In this document: piece after piece, positions 1-9,541 of the stretch | How positions within the stretch are numbered: position 1 is the first letter of the stretch | Layout of the letters: each line of letters begins with the position of its first letter | NCBI GenBank assembly: GCA_036250195.1 | Contig: JAVHZZ010000006.1 | Span: forward strand, 78,701,369-78,765,368 | Origin: Mixophyes australis | Lineage: Eukaryota; Chordata; Amphibia; Anura; Limnodynastidae | Direction: 5' to 3' | DNA length: 64,000 nucleotides | Position numbers and translations under genes: made by a program | The notes under the pieces: model-generated | Told to the model about the DNA's origin: nothing | Databases searched by the model: none | Seen by the model: only the letters and a program-made list of their open reading frames with translations

Positions 1-212
1 GGGAGAGTTTTATTGGTGTCTGCAGCAGTAAATGAGGGTGGGACAGTACAACTCTCCCTGATCTCTGAGAACCTTCCTGGAACTGTAATGTATGAGCTAC
101 TGCTGAGATTAATGCAGGCTCATCACCATCCCTTGCACAAAAATTAATACATTTACTTTTTCCAAAACAGGATATAATTTACAGGGTTTACTGTTTTCCC
201 TGTCTGTACTTT

Positions 213-1031
213 TGTTACGATCCACATAAGGTGGGGGTGGTGCTGTTGCGTACATTTTGAATAATTTTATTTATCCGTCTGGCCTAATTTCTCGTACCAA
301 ACTTTGCCTTCGTACTGCCACAATTTTAAACGCGTGATATGTTTAAGCCCTCATTTTCTTGAGCTTAGCATACAAATGTGATCTTTAACTGTATTCAATA
401 TTCGTGAGGAAACTTACCTCTCCTCGCTCCTTTGTCCTGTCCTGTCAGCCGTGTGGCGCTTCTGGGTGTGCAGCGGGGCTGGTCACATGATCCCTCGGCA
501 GAGCTGGTCACATGATCCCGCGGCGGGGATTTTAAATCCCTCCTTCCTGTATAAAAGAGAAACTCTGACGCTAACCTGTGTCAGAGCAACGGGTTACTTA
601 CCTACTGACTCCCATGAGATCTGCTTGTCCTTGTAGTCCTCCTGCCTCCTAATTAACCTCCTGTGTACCAGACCCTGCTTGCCTATTAACCATTCTCCTT
701 GGATCATCCCTGTGTAAGGTCAGACATCTGAACTGTGTACCAGACCCGGCTTGCTTACCGATTACTCCTTCTGGATCCCCCCTCTGCAAGATTGACATCT
801 GTACTGTTCATCTGATCCACTACAGCATCTCCTAAGGTACTGCCTTTTGTTATTGCTCCGCTGCCATTTCTCCAATCTATCTCTCATGTCTAGGGTCTGA
901 CCAAGGGCCGGGACCTGCAGTCTCCCAGCTGCTAAACCCACCCTGCCTTGCAGCGGTTCTTGGAGAAGACATGGGGGGCTGTTAGACTCCGCGCCTTGCT
1001 AGGCCAGTGCCAATCTAGACTGAGCGTAAAA
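213..1031 (+). mobile_element. Probable Gypsy-type LTR (partial evidence)
   Basis: The stretch opens with TGTTACG and closes with CGTAAAA, close to the matching inverted ends of a Gypsy LTR with one change. It contains a TATA box (TATAAAAG at about 550) in a GC-richer segment, two copies of TCACATGA upstream of it (483-490 and 508-515), and two diverged copies of a roughly 70-bp segment starting TGTGTACCAGACC (about 662-800). This is a promoter-like layout with a transcribed CT-rich part behind it. I see no clean target duplication and no coding sequence of the parent element next to it, so solo LTR versus truncated element is open. The two boundaries are inferred from the terminal motifs only. 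Confidence 0.5.
549..558 (+). promoter_or_regulatory. TATA box of the Gypsy-like LTR
   Basis: TATAAAAG lies 35-60 bases downstream of two TCACATGA motifs (E-box/M-box type cores). The spacing fits an RNA polymerase II promoter inside an LTR. Function is inferred from motif and position. Confidence 0.45.
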
Positions 1032-1591
1032 TTATATCAGGGTCAAAGCTACCAACATAAGGAACATTTTTTTACACATTCAGCAGTTATTTTTTCCACT
1101 TCTCACAACCACTGACTCACTGACCATATTTCCTGCTCATAACGTATATTACAGGTCCTACCATATACTTATGCTCTAATGTTGACCCATATCCTGCCTG
1201 CCTGGCTCCTATGGTCTGTGGTCCTTCAGACTCTAGGGTAGGTTAAGAAAAATGCTGAATTATTAATCAATACAGGTCGCACACGTTTTGTGCGTCCGCA
1301 GAGCTAAACGTTTCTAAAGCATCATTCCCTCACTCTTACCACTGGAAACATTATTTTCCAATGAAGATTTTTGTTTCCACCTGGAAACTTTGTTCCTGCG
1401 AGGATACTCTTTAAATTTTTTCTATATAATATAGTATATTTAATATATGTGTAATCTAAAATATGTTGTAGTATACTATATTTTAATTGCTTGGCTAGAC
1501 GATACTATTAACCATCCTCGCTGCATACCAATACAAACGCGAAAACACTAGACAGTATTATTAGCCGTTCGTGTTGCATACTAATACAAAC
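1032..1591. other. AT-rich intergenic stretch with a 53-bp tandem duplication
   Basis: No reading frame or known repeat is recognised over most of this piece. At its right edge (about 1495-1591) a segment starting CTAGAC and ending AATACAAAC occurs twice with a 53-bp period and clear divergence. The second copy abuts the start of the following LTR. Confidence 0.4.
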
Positions 1592-2382
1592 TGTCGAAGT
1601 CAGCATATTGGATAAAGTCATTTCAATTAAAATCGAGCAAACTTGGTTGTCTTTGTTTGAAAAGACGCGTACGGTACGCTACGGCATGAAAGGGCACGCT
1701 ACGGCGTGGAAGGGCGTACGCAGCTGCAACACGTGGCAACAACAGTATTTAGTCTTTTACATACATTCGCACAAACACGCACACTTGTAAAATAGTACAC
1801 ATTAATGGTAGTTGCAACACATAGTCATTTATGTCGAAATATAGTAGTATTTATATGTAATAAGATAAGTTATATGCATATCAGTAAAACATATGGTACA
1901 CGTTGAAGGAATCATATCATGTGTGGTATCATACTAATCCCCTTCACATTTGCGACTGTCCGGTTCACTCTGCGAAGGGATTGCAAAGTGCATACGCAAG
2001 TTATTGATGTTAGGGAATTATGGACTATTATGATTAGAAATCTTGGCGGGAAGATCAGAGCTCATCCCCTGGAGAGATGACCCCCTCCTTTGGATTCCTG
2101 AGCTTAAACTAGCCTATGATCTGCAACCCCCTGGACCCTCCTGATGCCTGGACCAATAGAGGCAAGCCACACCTTTGCATTGTTCAGTCACCTAGACCAC
2201 AGACTTCAGGACTGAATGACTGTTCACTGGATCCAGAGCGCCTGCGATAAGTAACGGCTGTACTTGCTATTATTTTGCTAAGATATATATACTGCTACTT
2301 TTTGAGAATAAATCTTTGTGCGTTGGAAACACAAATCGAGATTCGACAATCGTTATTGGATAGCGACAAAACGCTCATAACA
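1592..2382 (+). mobile_element. Endogenous retrovirus-type LTR
   Basis: A 791-bp segment begins TGTCGAAG and ends CATAACA, the TG...CA form of an LTR. It matches a second copy at 60071-60908 over most of its length, including the polyadenylation signal AATAAA (2307-2312) and the terminal 70 bases. Three bases after its end, TGGGGGCTCG (2386-2395) resembles the start of a proline-tRNA primer binding site as known from gammaretrovirus-like elements. The match does not continue perfectly, so the primer identity is uncertain. A likely splice donor (GGGTAAGA, about 2477-2484) sits about 97 bases behind the LTR. No gag, pol or env follows, because Ngaro sequence takes over at about 2570. It therefore appears to be a 5' LTR plus leader, cut off. 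Confidence 0.7.
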
Positions 2383-2570
2383 ATTTGGGGGCTCGCAGCG
2401 GAGGTTTCGTCACCGGATGATACGCAAGACCAACGGATTTCGGTTCCGCAACAAAGGGTGGAGACGCGTCATATACGGGTAAGAACGCAATGTGTTCAAA
2501 ACCTGAATTTTACTCTGTGTTGTGAAACCGAATGTCCGTTTTGCATAATCTGAAGGTGCGCTAACTATAA
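2383..2570 (+). other. Retroviral-type leader fragment after the LTR
   Basis: About 190 bases follow the LTR with a primer-site-like start and a consensus splice donor. There is no coding sequence. The join to the downstream Ngaro element falls somewhere between about 2560 and 2600. I could not place it exactly, because the Ngaro terminal repeat is not recognisable by eye. Confidence 0.4.
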
Positions 2571-2715
2571 TCTAGGATCTAAAAAAATCCTGAATTGGCC
2601 TGCCCGCCATCTTGCCTCCCGGCTCCCTCCCTCCACGTTAGTCAATCCCCGGCGCTCACCGGCGGTTCTGCCGGCCTCCAGTCTCCCCATCCTGGTCAGT
2701 TCCCCAGCGGCTTCA

Positions 2716-4731
2716 GTGGGTTCTTCTCGCAGCGGGCGAAGGGGTAGGGCGGCCGCATCTCAGCCGTCGGCCGGGTCGCGCATGCGCAGAGCAAGGGCGC
2801 CATCGCACCCGGCCGTGGTTTCTGCATCCAGTGTCAGCGGGGAAGGGGGGTTGGAAAGGGGTGCCAGCGGGGATTCAGTAGAGACTGTGGGTCTCATGCA
2901 AGGCCAGGGGTTTAGCAATTTTCAGGCAGGCAGCGGAGGGGGGAGGAGGGGAGGGATTGCCTCTAGCCCACCAGGTAATGTGCAGAGGGACTTGAGTTTC
3001 ACACATTGCCCCATTACCCCCCCATTTTATCACACGGGGGGGGGGTCACGGAATTATAATCCACCAGCCCTGCACCAGCTACATTTCCCGCAAAGCCCCT
3101 TTTTGCCCCACAGTAGCAGGGGCTCTGCATGGGGGGCGCATTACAGCGCAGATCCTCGGGTGGCGAGAGGGGGTTTTAGCCAACCCATGGCACATTGGGA
3201 TTCTTCATCGCGGGAGGGACGTTACCTCGGGGCGGAATCCTATGACAGCGGGGTTGCCAGAAACTTTAGGTTAGGTGGTGAGGCGTCTGCGTGGCCCTCC
3301 ACTTACCGTCACAGCCTATCTCCACCGGCAGGGGGGTCTCTTCGGGCGCAATGGGATCATCCACCGGTTAGTGCAGCGAGAGGGGAGGTTTTTGGGGGTC
3401 AGGGCGCCTATTTGGACAGTATGGTTTTTGATTATCATCACGCTAGCGCCGGTCAAATGCCCCTCTGGTCACCGCTGCCTCGTGACACGGTTCCCCCGAA
3501 TAGTTACGGTGGTGGCTCATTCCGGTCGCGGCACGAGAGTCCTGTTCAGTCCCAGAGGGAGGAGGTTAGAGGGTATTCCAGTCCAGTTCATTATTCAGCG
3601 CCAGCTCAGCAATACGGCGGCGATAGCCTTGGCGCAGTGCGGCGGCGTTTGGATTACTTACGCAGGTCACAGCTTACTGCTTCTATTTCTGTTCCAGAGA
3701 CGGCGGTTGCGAATCGTGAGTCGGAGGTCGTCAGTGGAGGACGTTCTGGGTATGAGTCACGAGATTGGAGGCCATCCGGGGTCTGTGAGGATTCGATACC
3801 GGGCACGTCAGGGGGCCAGGTCGCACCAGCTAAGGAGGTGGAGTCGTCTGCCGGCACCGGGAATCCTGCTACTGGGGGTGAGTCCAGTTCTGCTATTACA
3901 CACAAAGTACAGTTGTTGCGGTCCCCACTCCTCTCCACTAGCAGTGGATCTTCAGACTCCGATGATAGACCTAGGAAATTGATTAGATTGTTGGAGACGC
4001 AATTGCTTGGCAAACGCAGTAGGCTGACACCTTAGGCAGGAGACACAGAACAGCCATTAGTCTGCAGTAATTTGGGACAGGTCGAAACGTTAGAAATAAC
4101 GCATGGGATCAGGCCTAGCGTGCGGGATAGAATAAAACGGGGGAAGTATGTGGACATGTATGCATTAACAGGCGAGAACAAGAAGACCTTGGCTGCAGCG
4201 TGCGGGAAGTCAGGCATGGGGGAGAAGTACCAATCCTTCCCTAGGTGGGTGAATGCCTTCTGCATTTTCGCCACAATATACCTCGAGACTAGGCCCAGCG
4301 AGCAGGCGGAAGTGTGGCGATACATGCACCTGATTAGCGGGATGTATGTTAAGGACGGCCTGGTGATTTGGAGGGCATACGACGAGCTCTTCAGGAAGCG
4401 GATGAGTGGGCGGGAGAAATTGCCCCTCGGGTCGAAGGATATAGACACATGGTTAGAGCTGATGAGGCCGAGCAACCAGGCGGCGGAAGGCAACACAGGC
4501 AGGAGGTTTCAAGGGCCGGGGAAAGCACAAACTGCCCACCCAACGAAGGGAAGGTGCTTTGATTTTAACGCAGGGTCCTGTCAGTGAGGGTCATCTTGTA
4601 GATTCAGGCACAACTGCACGTCATGCGGCGGACAGCATGCAGCCGCAGAATGTGCAAAGGCCCGAGGAAGTGGAGGGAGGGGAAGAGGCGCTAATCCAGC
4701 TATGCCGAGTCAAGGGTCCATCGCCAATTAA
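2716..4731 (+). pseudogene. Ngaro ORF1, gag-like protein with C-terminal zinc knuckle (two stops)
   Basis: An open frame of 439 codons ends at a TAG (4033-4035), but the same frame continues with sensible protein to a TGA at 4585-4587 and on to TAA at 4729-4731. The first part is low-complexity, rich in Ser, Gly and Arg, as in gag-like nucleic-acid-binding proteins. The middle (about 4072-4560) is a more ordered, Trp- and Arg-containing segment. Behind the second stop come Cys/His clusters, including CTSCGGQHAAAEC, a C-x2-C-x3-H-x4-C knuckle, then a Gly/Arg-rich tail. I infer one original ORF of about 670 codons that has gained two stops. Deliberate read-through is less likely. The ATG is not certain, because the first 440 codons have no homologue I can name. 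It overlaps the start of the RT ORF in another frame. Confidence 0.7.
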
Positions 4732-6292
4732 TTTGGCAGAGCTGGACAAATGGCTTGCTTGGTTTGATGATAGAGACACCGCGGCCCTTCTCCATGATGG
4801 CTTTCACCTCGGCTTTAAACTCCCAGTTCAGGGCAGCATTTCCACGGCAGCGCCGGTTAATCTAAAATCGGTGCTCGCCCTTCCGGAGGTGTTAGATGAG
4901 AAAATAGGGAAGGAGGTTGGTTTGGGCCGCATGATTGGCCCGTTCCGGCTTCCGCCCATTCCCAACCTGATTTTGTATGGTCGGGGTAGTCCCCAAGAAG
5001 GCAGTGGGGAAATTCAGACTGATACAGCACTTGTCGTACCCTGCTGGTCAATCCGTGAATGACGCGATAGACGCCACCCTAAGTTCGGTTAGTTATCAGT
5101 CTTTTTAATCTGCGCTAGCATTGGTGCAAGAATGCGGTAGGGGTTCCCTTTTAGCTAAAATTGACATCGAATCGGCTTTCAGGTTATTGCCCCTTCACCC
5201 GCAGTTGTATCAATACATGGGTTTTCGGCATCGTGGTGGATACCCAATTGACCGCTGTCTTCCCATGGGTTCTTCGATATCCTGCGCGCTATTCGAAAAG
5301 TTAAGCGGCTTCTTGCATTGGTGCATTCAGTCGGGAACGGGGTGTCGGTGGATCGCGCACTATCTTGACGACTTCTTGGTTATCGGACCACCTGATTCCA
5401 CATGTTGTCGGGATACACTGTTTTCCACGAGGCTTTGTTTCGGGTGCTAGGCGTTCCCATTGCAGCGGACAAAACGGAGGGCCCAACTGCGTGTCTCTCA
5501 TTCATGGGAATTGAGATCGACACTTCAGCAGGGATCTGCAGGCTCCCAGCTGCCAAGGTGACGAATATGTACGAGGCCATTGTAGGTGTGTTAGGTTCCA
5601 ACTCCAGTACACTGAGGCAGGTCCAGTCCTTGTTAGGAAGGTTCAATTTCGCCTGCCGTGGGAGGGTTTTCTGCAGAAAACTACAGAGAGCCACCGCGGG
5701 TAGGAATAGGCCGCATGCGGCTGTACGGCTATCCAAGGAGATCAGAGAGGATTTGCAGATCTGGCTCATTTTCCTCAGGGGGTCCAACGGCAGGCGTATT
5801 TGGCCGTCACCACCCGTAGCAAACTTTGAGATCAACTTGTTTACGGATGTTTTCGGAGCATGCGGCTTCGGGGCTTATCTGGACGGACATTGGTGCGCTG
5901 ATAGTTGGCCCGGCGAGTGGAATAGGGAGGGGATCACCAAGAACTTGTTGGTCCTGGAGCTATTTCCGATTGTGGTGGCAATCGAACTGTGGGCACCCAC
6001 ATTGTGGGGTAGGCACATAGTCTTTTGGTGCGACAATATGGGGGTGGTCCAGTCGATCAACAAGCAGAGTGCCTCGGCGCAGCATGCAATATCTCTGCTG
6101 CGTCATCTAGTTTTGCGCTGTCTGCAGAATGACATTTCGTTTAAGGCTAAACATGTTCCGGGGGTGCAGAATAGCTTAGCTGATGCGTTGTCTCACTTCC
6201 AATGGAGCAGGTTTCGCTGTTTGGCTCCCCAGGCAGACAGTGTTGGTACTCTGTGTCCCCCTTGTGTTTGGCAGATCATCAAGCTGACATAA
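4559..6292 (+). pseudogene. Ngaro ORF2, reverse transcriptase and RNase H (frameshifted)
   Basis: The frame used at 4559-4975 carries the N-terminal RT lead-in with an LGRMIGPF-type motif. Around 4975 the reading moves to another frame, which gives GVVPKK, KFRLIQHLSYP, the palm motif AKIDIESAFR (about 5155-5185), LPMGSSIS and the active-site YLDD (about 5363-5374). Around 5400 it returns to the first frame for the connection and RNase H: FTDVFG (first Asp, about 5840), LELF, WCDNMGVVQSINK and a C-terminal ADALS. The catalytic RT and RNase H acids are thus visible. A TAA also lies in frame near 5106. The protein would synthesise and degrade RNA/DNA hybrids of the element. It cannot be made from this copy without changes of frame. 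Confidence 0.85.
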
Positions 6293-7176
6293 GAGGGCTT
6301 GCAGAGCAAGCGTTAGCTCCCTCCACCCTGCGAACATATCAGTCGGCATGGAGACGGTGGTCGCTTTTCAGCAGACAGAATGATCAATCTGAGGCAGGTC
6401 AGCGTGATGCTATGCTAGCCTTTATGTGGGGTAGATACTCTGATGAGGAGTCTAGAACCTCTATGGCATCTACCCTGGCCGGGATATCATTTATGGCTAG
6501 GCTGCATGGTTACCCGGATGTCACAAAAGGGTTTTTAATTAGCAAGGCCCTGAAAGGGTGGGCGAGAGTTCGTCCCTCTCATGCCGATGCTCGTTTACCG
6601 ATCACCTCTAACATGCTGGACGATTTGATAAGGAACCTGGGTTTAGTCACATCAGATGAATACGAAAGGCTCTTATTTGGTTTAGCGTTTTCTATGGCAT
6701 TTTTCGAAACATTTCGACTTTCGGAACTAGTAGCTAGGTCCAGGGGGCATCAGGAGTCCGGTTTGAGAGCAGTGCATGTCAGTTTGGGCGAAGGGGTCTT
6801 AGCCTGTAAAATAATTAGATCTAAGACTGATCAGAGCTGCAAGGGCTCATGGGTTCAGTTAACAACTCAGCAAAATAGCCATATTTGCCCGGTTAAGCTA
6901 GCATTACAGTTTGTAAGTAAAAGACCTCAGGCCAACTTGTTTCTATGTCACTGTAATGGTATGCCTCTGACGAAATACCAATTTGCAGCCATTTTGAAGT
7001 GAACCCTACAGTCCCTCAATTTAAACAGCGCATTGTACGGGACACATTCCTTCAGGATTGGGGCGGCCACATCTGCTGTCATGGCTGGGTCCTCTACTGA
7101 GACCATAAAAGCCCTGGGCCGATGGAAATCCACTGCTTATAAGTCTTACGTTAGAATTGACGGTGTTGCTGATTGA
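6202..7176 (+). pseudogene. Ngaro tyrosine recombinase (one premature stop)
   Basis: Open from 6202 to a TGA at 7000-7002, then open again in the same frame to TGA at 7174-7176. The N-terminal half has an ALAPSTLRTY segment and a SAM-like core-binding region. The catalytic half shows the first Arg in FFETFRLSEL (about 6700-6730), HSFRIG (His-x-x-Arg, after the stop, about 7042-7060) and the nucleophile Tyr within YKSYVR near the end. These are the Arg, His-x-x-Arg and Tyr of the phage-integrase family. The enzyme would insert a circular DNA copy, without target duplication. The start overlaps the RNase H frame by about 90 bases, as is usual in this order. One internal stop, just before HxxR, is the only visible lesion. 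Confidence 0.85.
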
Positions 7177-7554
7177 TTGTTGTGATGCCTAATCAATTTT
7201 CTGCCTTCACAGTTTTTCTTTTTCTAATTTCATTCTTTCCTGGTTCTCCAACCCACCCCACTTCCCTTCCCCATCCCATCTTCTCCCTCCATTTGGTGGG
7301 CTACCCTGGGCTTTTCCGCTCGTCGCTTTAATGCGGGGATGCAAAGGGATTTTCACCCGGGTTTCCCTGGGCGTAAGTCCTGATTAGTGGTGTGCAGCCG
7401 GGGTTTTTCCGGGTGTTGTTTACCTTCGCCTGGGTGGCCTGCTCCCCATATGTGTCTGTTTCCCTGATCCCTCCCTGTGGACCGGTTATTTCTAACATGC
7501 TATCCTTCTCGTGCTTTTATGCTACGCCTGGCCTGTCTTCCAAATTAAGGCGGT
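7177..7554 (+). other. Ngaro spacer between recombinase and hydrolase ORFs
   Basis: A pyrimidine-rich, non-coding stretch of about 380 bases inside the element. Near 7310-7450 short motifs of the CCCGGGTTTCCCTGGG and CGGGGTTTTTCCGGG type recur, a possible structured or repeat (B1/A2) region. I could not align it to a second copy within the window. Confidence 0.35.
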
Positions 7555-7572
7555 ATGGTTTTTAACACTGGT

Positions 7573-7586
7573 TTTCTGCTTTCAGG
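7573..7586 (+). promoter_or_regulatory. Possible 3' splice site upstream of the hydrolase ORF
   Basis: A run of pyrimidines ends in TTTCTGCTTTCAG, directly followed by GTGATG. This is a good vertebrate acceptor and lies 20 bases before the ATG at 7606. It suggests that the 3'-most ORF could be expressed from a spliced mRNA. No donor inside the element has been identified with confidence. Confidence 0.35.
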
Positions 7587-7605
7587 TGATGCTGTCCCAA
7601 CTAAG

Positions 7606-8189
7606 ATGGTGTGGATCATTGGTCATTCCTTTGTTTTCTGGGCCACTGGCCACCTCAGGTCTAAGGTTATCCCGAATCACTGCGGCACTGTAATAAGATG
7701 GTTGGGCAGAAGGGGTTTAGGCTGGCCTGATCTTATCCCATGGTTGGTGAGGCTCATTAAACAACAAGGCCCGCCAAATGTCCTGGTAGTGCATGCGGGA
7801 GGCAATGATTTGGGAAAAGGAAAATCACTAGATCTCATCATTGAGATTCGGGAAGACCTGCGTAGAATCCACGAGGCTTGGGCAGACATCATCATTGGTT
7901 GGTCGGCATTAATCCCTGGCTGGCATGGAGAACAATCATCCCATTAAAAAAGATGACGGTTATGGTTAGGAAGTTAAATAGCGCCATCCGGAAGGTAGTG
8001 CGGTCCTTGGGAGGTATAGTTATCGATCACCCGGGCATAGGGGTAGAGTCACCACATCTTTTCAGATGGGACGGCGTGCATCTAATGGAAGAAGGTTTAG
8101 GGTTCTTCATAGATAGGATTTGCGGGGAGTTTCGGCGCGTCTCGGTTAGTGGGTGCTGGCTGCGGCATCTGTGGGGCGCAGCGGGGTAG
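7606..8189 (+). pseudogene. SGNH-hydrolase-like ORF of the Ngaro element (one frameshift)
   Basis: From ATG 7606 the frame reads WIIGHSF (block I, catalytic Ser in GHS in place of the usual GDS), then VVHAGGNDLG (block III, Gly and Asn of the oxyanion hole). Near 7915-7945 it shifts to the +2 frame, which carries VRSLGGIVIDHP and RWDGVHL (block V, Asp-x-x-His of the catalytic triad) to the stop at 8187-8189. An upstream in-frame ATG at 7555 would add 17 residues, but it lies before the candidate splice acceptor. The fold belongs to GDSL/SGNH esterases. I recall such ORFs from some Ngaro elements and an esterase in ORF1 of CR1 LINEs, so the combination is probably not new. The substrate and role in retrotransposition are unknown. 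A decayed relative lies near 35.3-35.7 kb. Confidence 0.75.
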
Positions 8190-8560
8190 GAAGGCACTGC
8201 GTTCGGCGGCTGATTAGTGGGCGCACAGGTAGTTGTCGTAGGTCACTGCCCCCCTTTGAGGCAACAGTAACTCCTTTTGGTCCTTTGGTGAGGAGGGTCC
8301 CTGTCTGGCTCGGTGAGGGAGGGCAGCGTGAGTTTGAAAGGGGCAGTCATCTCAGCGCAAGTGATGTAGGGATTTGTTCCCCGTGGTTTGCGGACTTACG
8401 GCGGTTTGCGCCAGTCCCCAAAGTGATCTAGTGTGATCAGCTTGAGAGCTGTTCCGCAGTGCCCTTTCTTCGCCACCATAGGTTTAGTTTAATATAAATC
8501 CTTATAATAAAAGTTCTGCCATTTATTAATAACTTATTTCATGTCTCCGTGTGTTTATTT
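8190..8560 (+). other. 3' untranslated end of the Ngaro element
   Basis: GC-rich sequence with CAGGTAGTTG and GTAGGTCACTGCCCC, then an AT-rich tail with TATAATAAAAG (about 8502) and GTCTCCGTGTG (about 8542). The same order of motifs recurs at about 35810-36100. This supports homology of both 3' ends and places the terminus shortly behind the CCGTGTG motif. Confidence 0.55.
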
Positions 8561-8898
8561 GCATGCAAAGGTTGATATTTTTTAGGTTGATGTGAAGTTT
8601 ATGGGAACATACACAGTGAGCCCTTTATACTTTTTTTTTATTTGAACCCCAATAAAACGAGTCCCCCAGCAGAGAATAATCCCCTTTTCTTTTCTATTTG
8701 TGTGTAATATTTTATATTATCCAGACAGGTAAACATTATACCTAGTGATAGAGCCAGATCTTTGTTACATGTTTGAGCCTGTGTGTATCTATGCATCCTA
8801 TTACATATGAGAGGCATGAGCGAGGTTGGGGACACCAAGTGGATAGTTTTCCATTACTAGACCTTTGTATTTTACTATACTATAGTATAAATTGTATT
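8561..8898. other. Unassigned AT-rich stretch
   Basis: No coding frame, repeat or RNA gene recognised between the Ngaro 3' end and the U2 pseudogene. Confidence 0.4.
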
Positions 8899-8984
8899 AA
8901 ATGTGAATTTAAATCCCCTGGCCAGAGGACCAAGTACAGCTCTACCACAACTGCACTTGATCTTAGCCAAAAAGGCAGAGAAGT
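8899..8984 (-). pseudogene. U2 snRNA pseudogene fragment
   Basis: Read on the minus strand from 8984, the sequence starts CTTCTCTGCCTTTTTGGC and continues TAAGATCAAGTG. This is the conserved 5' end of U2 spliceosomal RNA (domain with the GGCTAAGATCAAGTG core) with a few changes. After a shortened and altered middle, GGTCCTCTGGCCAGGGG followed by TTTAAAT resembles the next U2 hairpin and the start of the Sm region. The first few bases, a segment of roughly 15-20 bases and the 3' half are missing. It is therefore a dead, truncated copy and not a gene. Confidence 0.65.
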
Positions 8985-9006
8985 TGAATACTGTATGTGT
9001 ATATGT

Positions 9007-9007
9007 G

Positions 9008-9051
<44 letters not shown>

Positions 9052-9060
9052 GAGAGAGAT
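9007..9060. repeat. (GATA)n microsatellite
   Basis: About eleven GATA units followed by GAGAGAGA. Reading frames across it encode only repeats such as ILSIYLS and are not genes. Confidence 0.95.
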
Positions 9061-9064
9061 ATAT

Positions 9065-9469
9065 TGTGACACTTCAGGTGACGCAAACACAAACACCTTC
9101 TTGCTTTTTACTTTGCTTTTATTGTCAGGATGGTAAAGTATATTGACAGCATTGAGTTTCACCCTCTTTTTTTGTGACACTGGTGCTAGATAGACAGAGA
9201 CCAATTCTCTAGTCATCGGCCACTATCTGACATTGGTCACAACTGAGCAATGAAACAGACAGGTTTAAATAGTTTACACTCCTCCAACAGCCCTAACTTA
9301 ATGGACAGATGACACTCCCACCTTGGCTTTAAAGGGGAGTTTGTTGCAGGGGCTCTGTTTGATTGCAGACACACCCTGTCCAGGCTGCTGCTTGCTGTGG
9401 AAAATATGTTTTTTAAACCTCTTCAAAATATGTAAGTTAAATCAGACCCTTTACTATTATTTTGTCACA
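9065..9469 (-). mobile_element. 3' LTR of the minus-strand Gypsy element
   Basis: 405 bp bounded by TGTGAC...GTCACA. Read on the minus strand it begins TGTGACAAAATAA and contains CATCCTGACAATAAAA, both also seen in the LTR at 40232-40509. The two elements therefore belong to one family. It lies downstream (minus sense) of the RNase H remnant, as a 3' LTR should. Confidence 0.75.
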
Positions 9470-9541
9470 CATATGTCATCATCATCAACATTTATATATA
9501 TGTCCTCCACCTGTATCTCTAACTTAGGTGAACTACTGTAA

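Larger units (their letters stand above)
2571..8560 (+). mobile_element. Ngaro-type tyrosine-recombinase retrotransposon
   Basis: The order is gag-like ORF, RT plus RNase H, tyrosine recombinase overlapping the RNase H end in another frame, then an SGNH-hydrolase-like ORF and a 3' region with AATAAA-type signals (about 8507). This combination fits the DIRS/Ngaro order of retrotransposons, which integrate with a tyrosine recombinase instead of a DDE integrase. I found no integrase of the DDE type and no aspartic protease. Damage is limited: two stops in ORF1, about two frameshifts and one stop in the RT, one stop near the end of the recombinase and one frameshift in the hydrolase. The base composition is GC-richer than the surroundings. 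The expected split direct repeats (A1/B1-A2-B2) were not resolved, so the outer limits are approximate. Confidence 0.85.

Noticed and set aside
3275..3982. 235-codon plus frame overlapping Ngaro ORF1
   Set aside because: It is a shadow frame in GC-rich sequence. Motifs and zinc knuckle are in the other frame.
5121..5450. Separate 109-codon RT gene
   Set aside because: It is the frameshifted middle of the Ngaro RT, not an independent gene.
8875..9216. 113-codon minus frame with YLSIYLSIYLS
   Set aside because: It translates the GATA microsatellite and the U2 fragment; not a protein.
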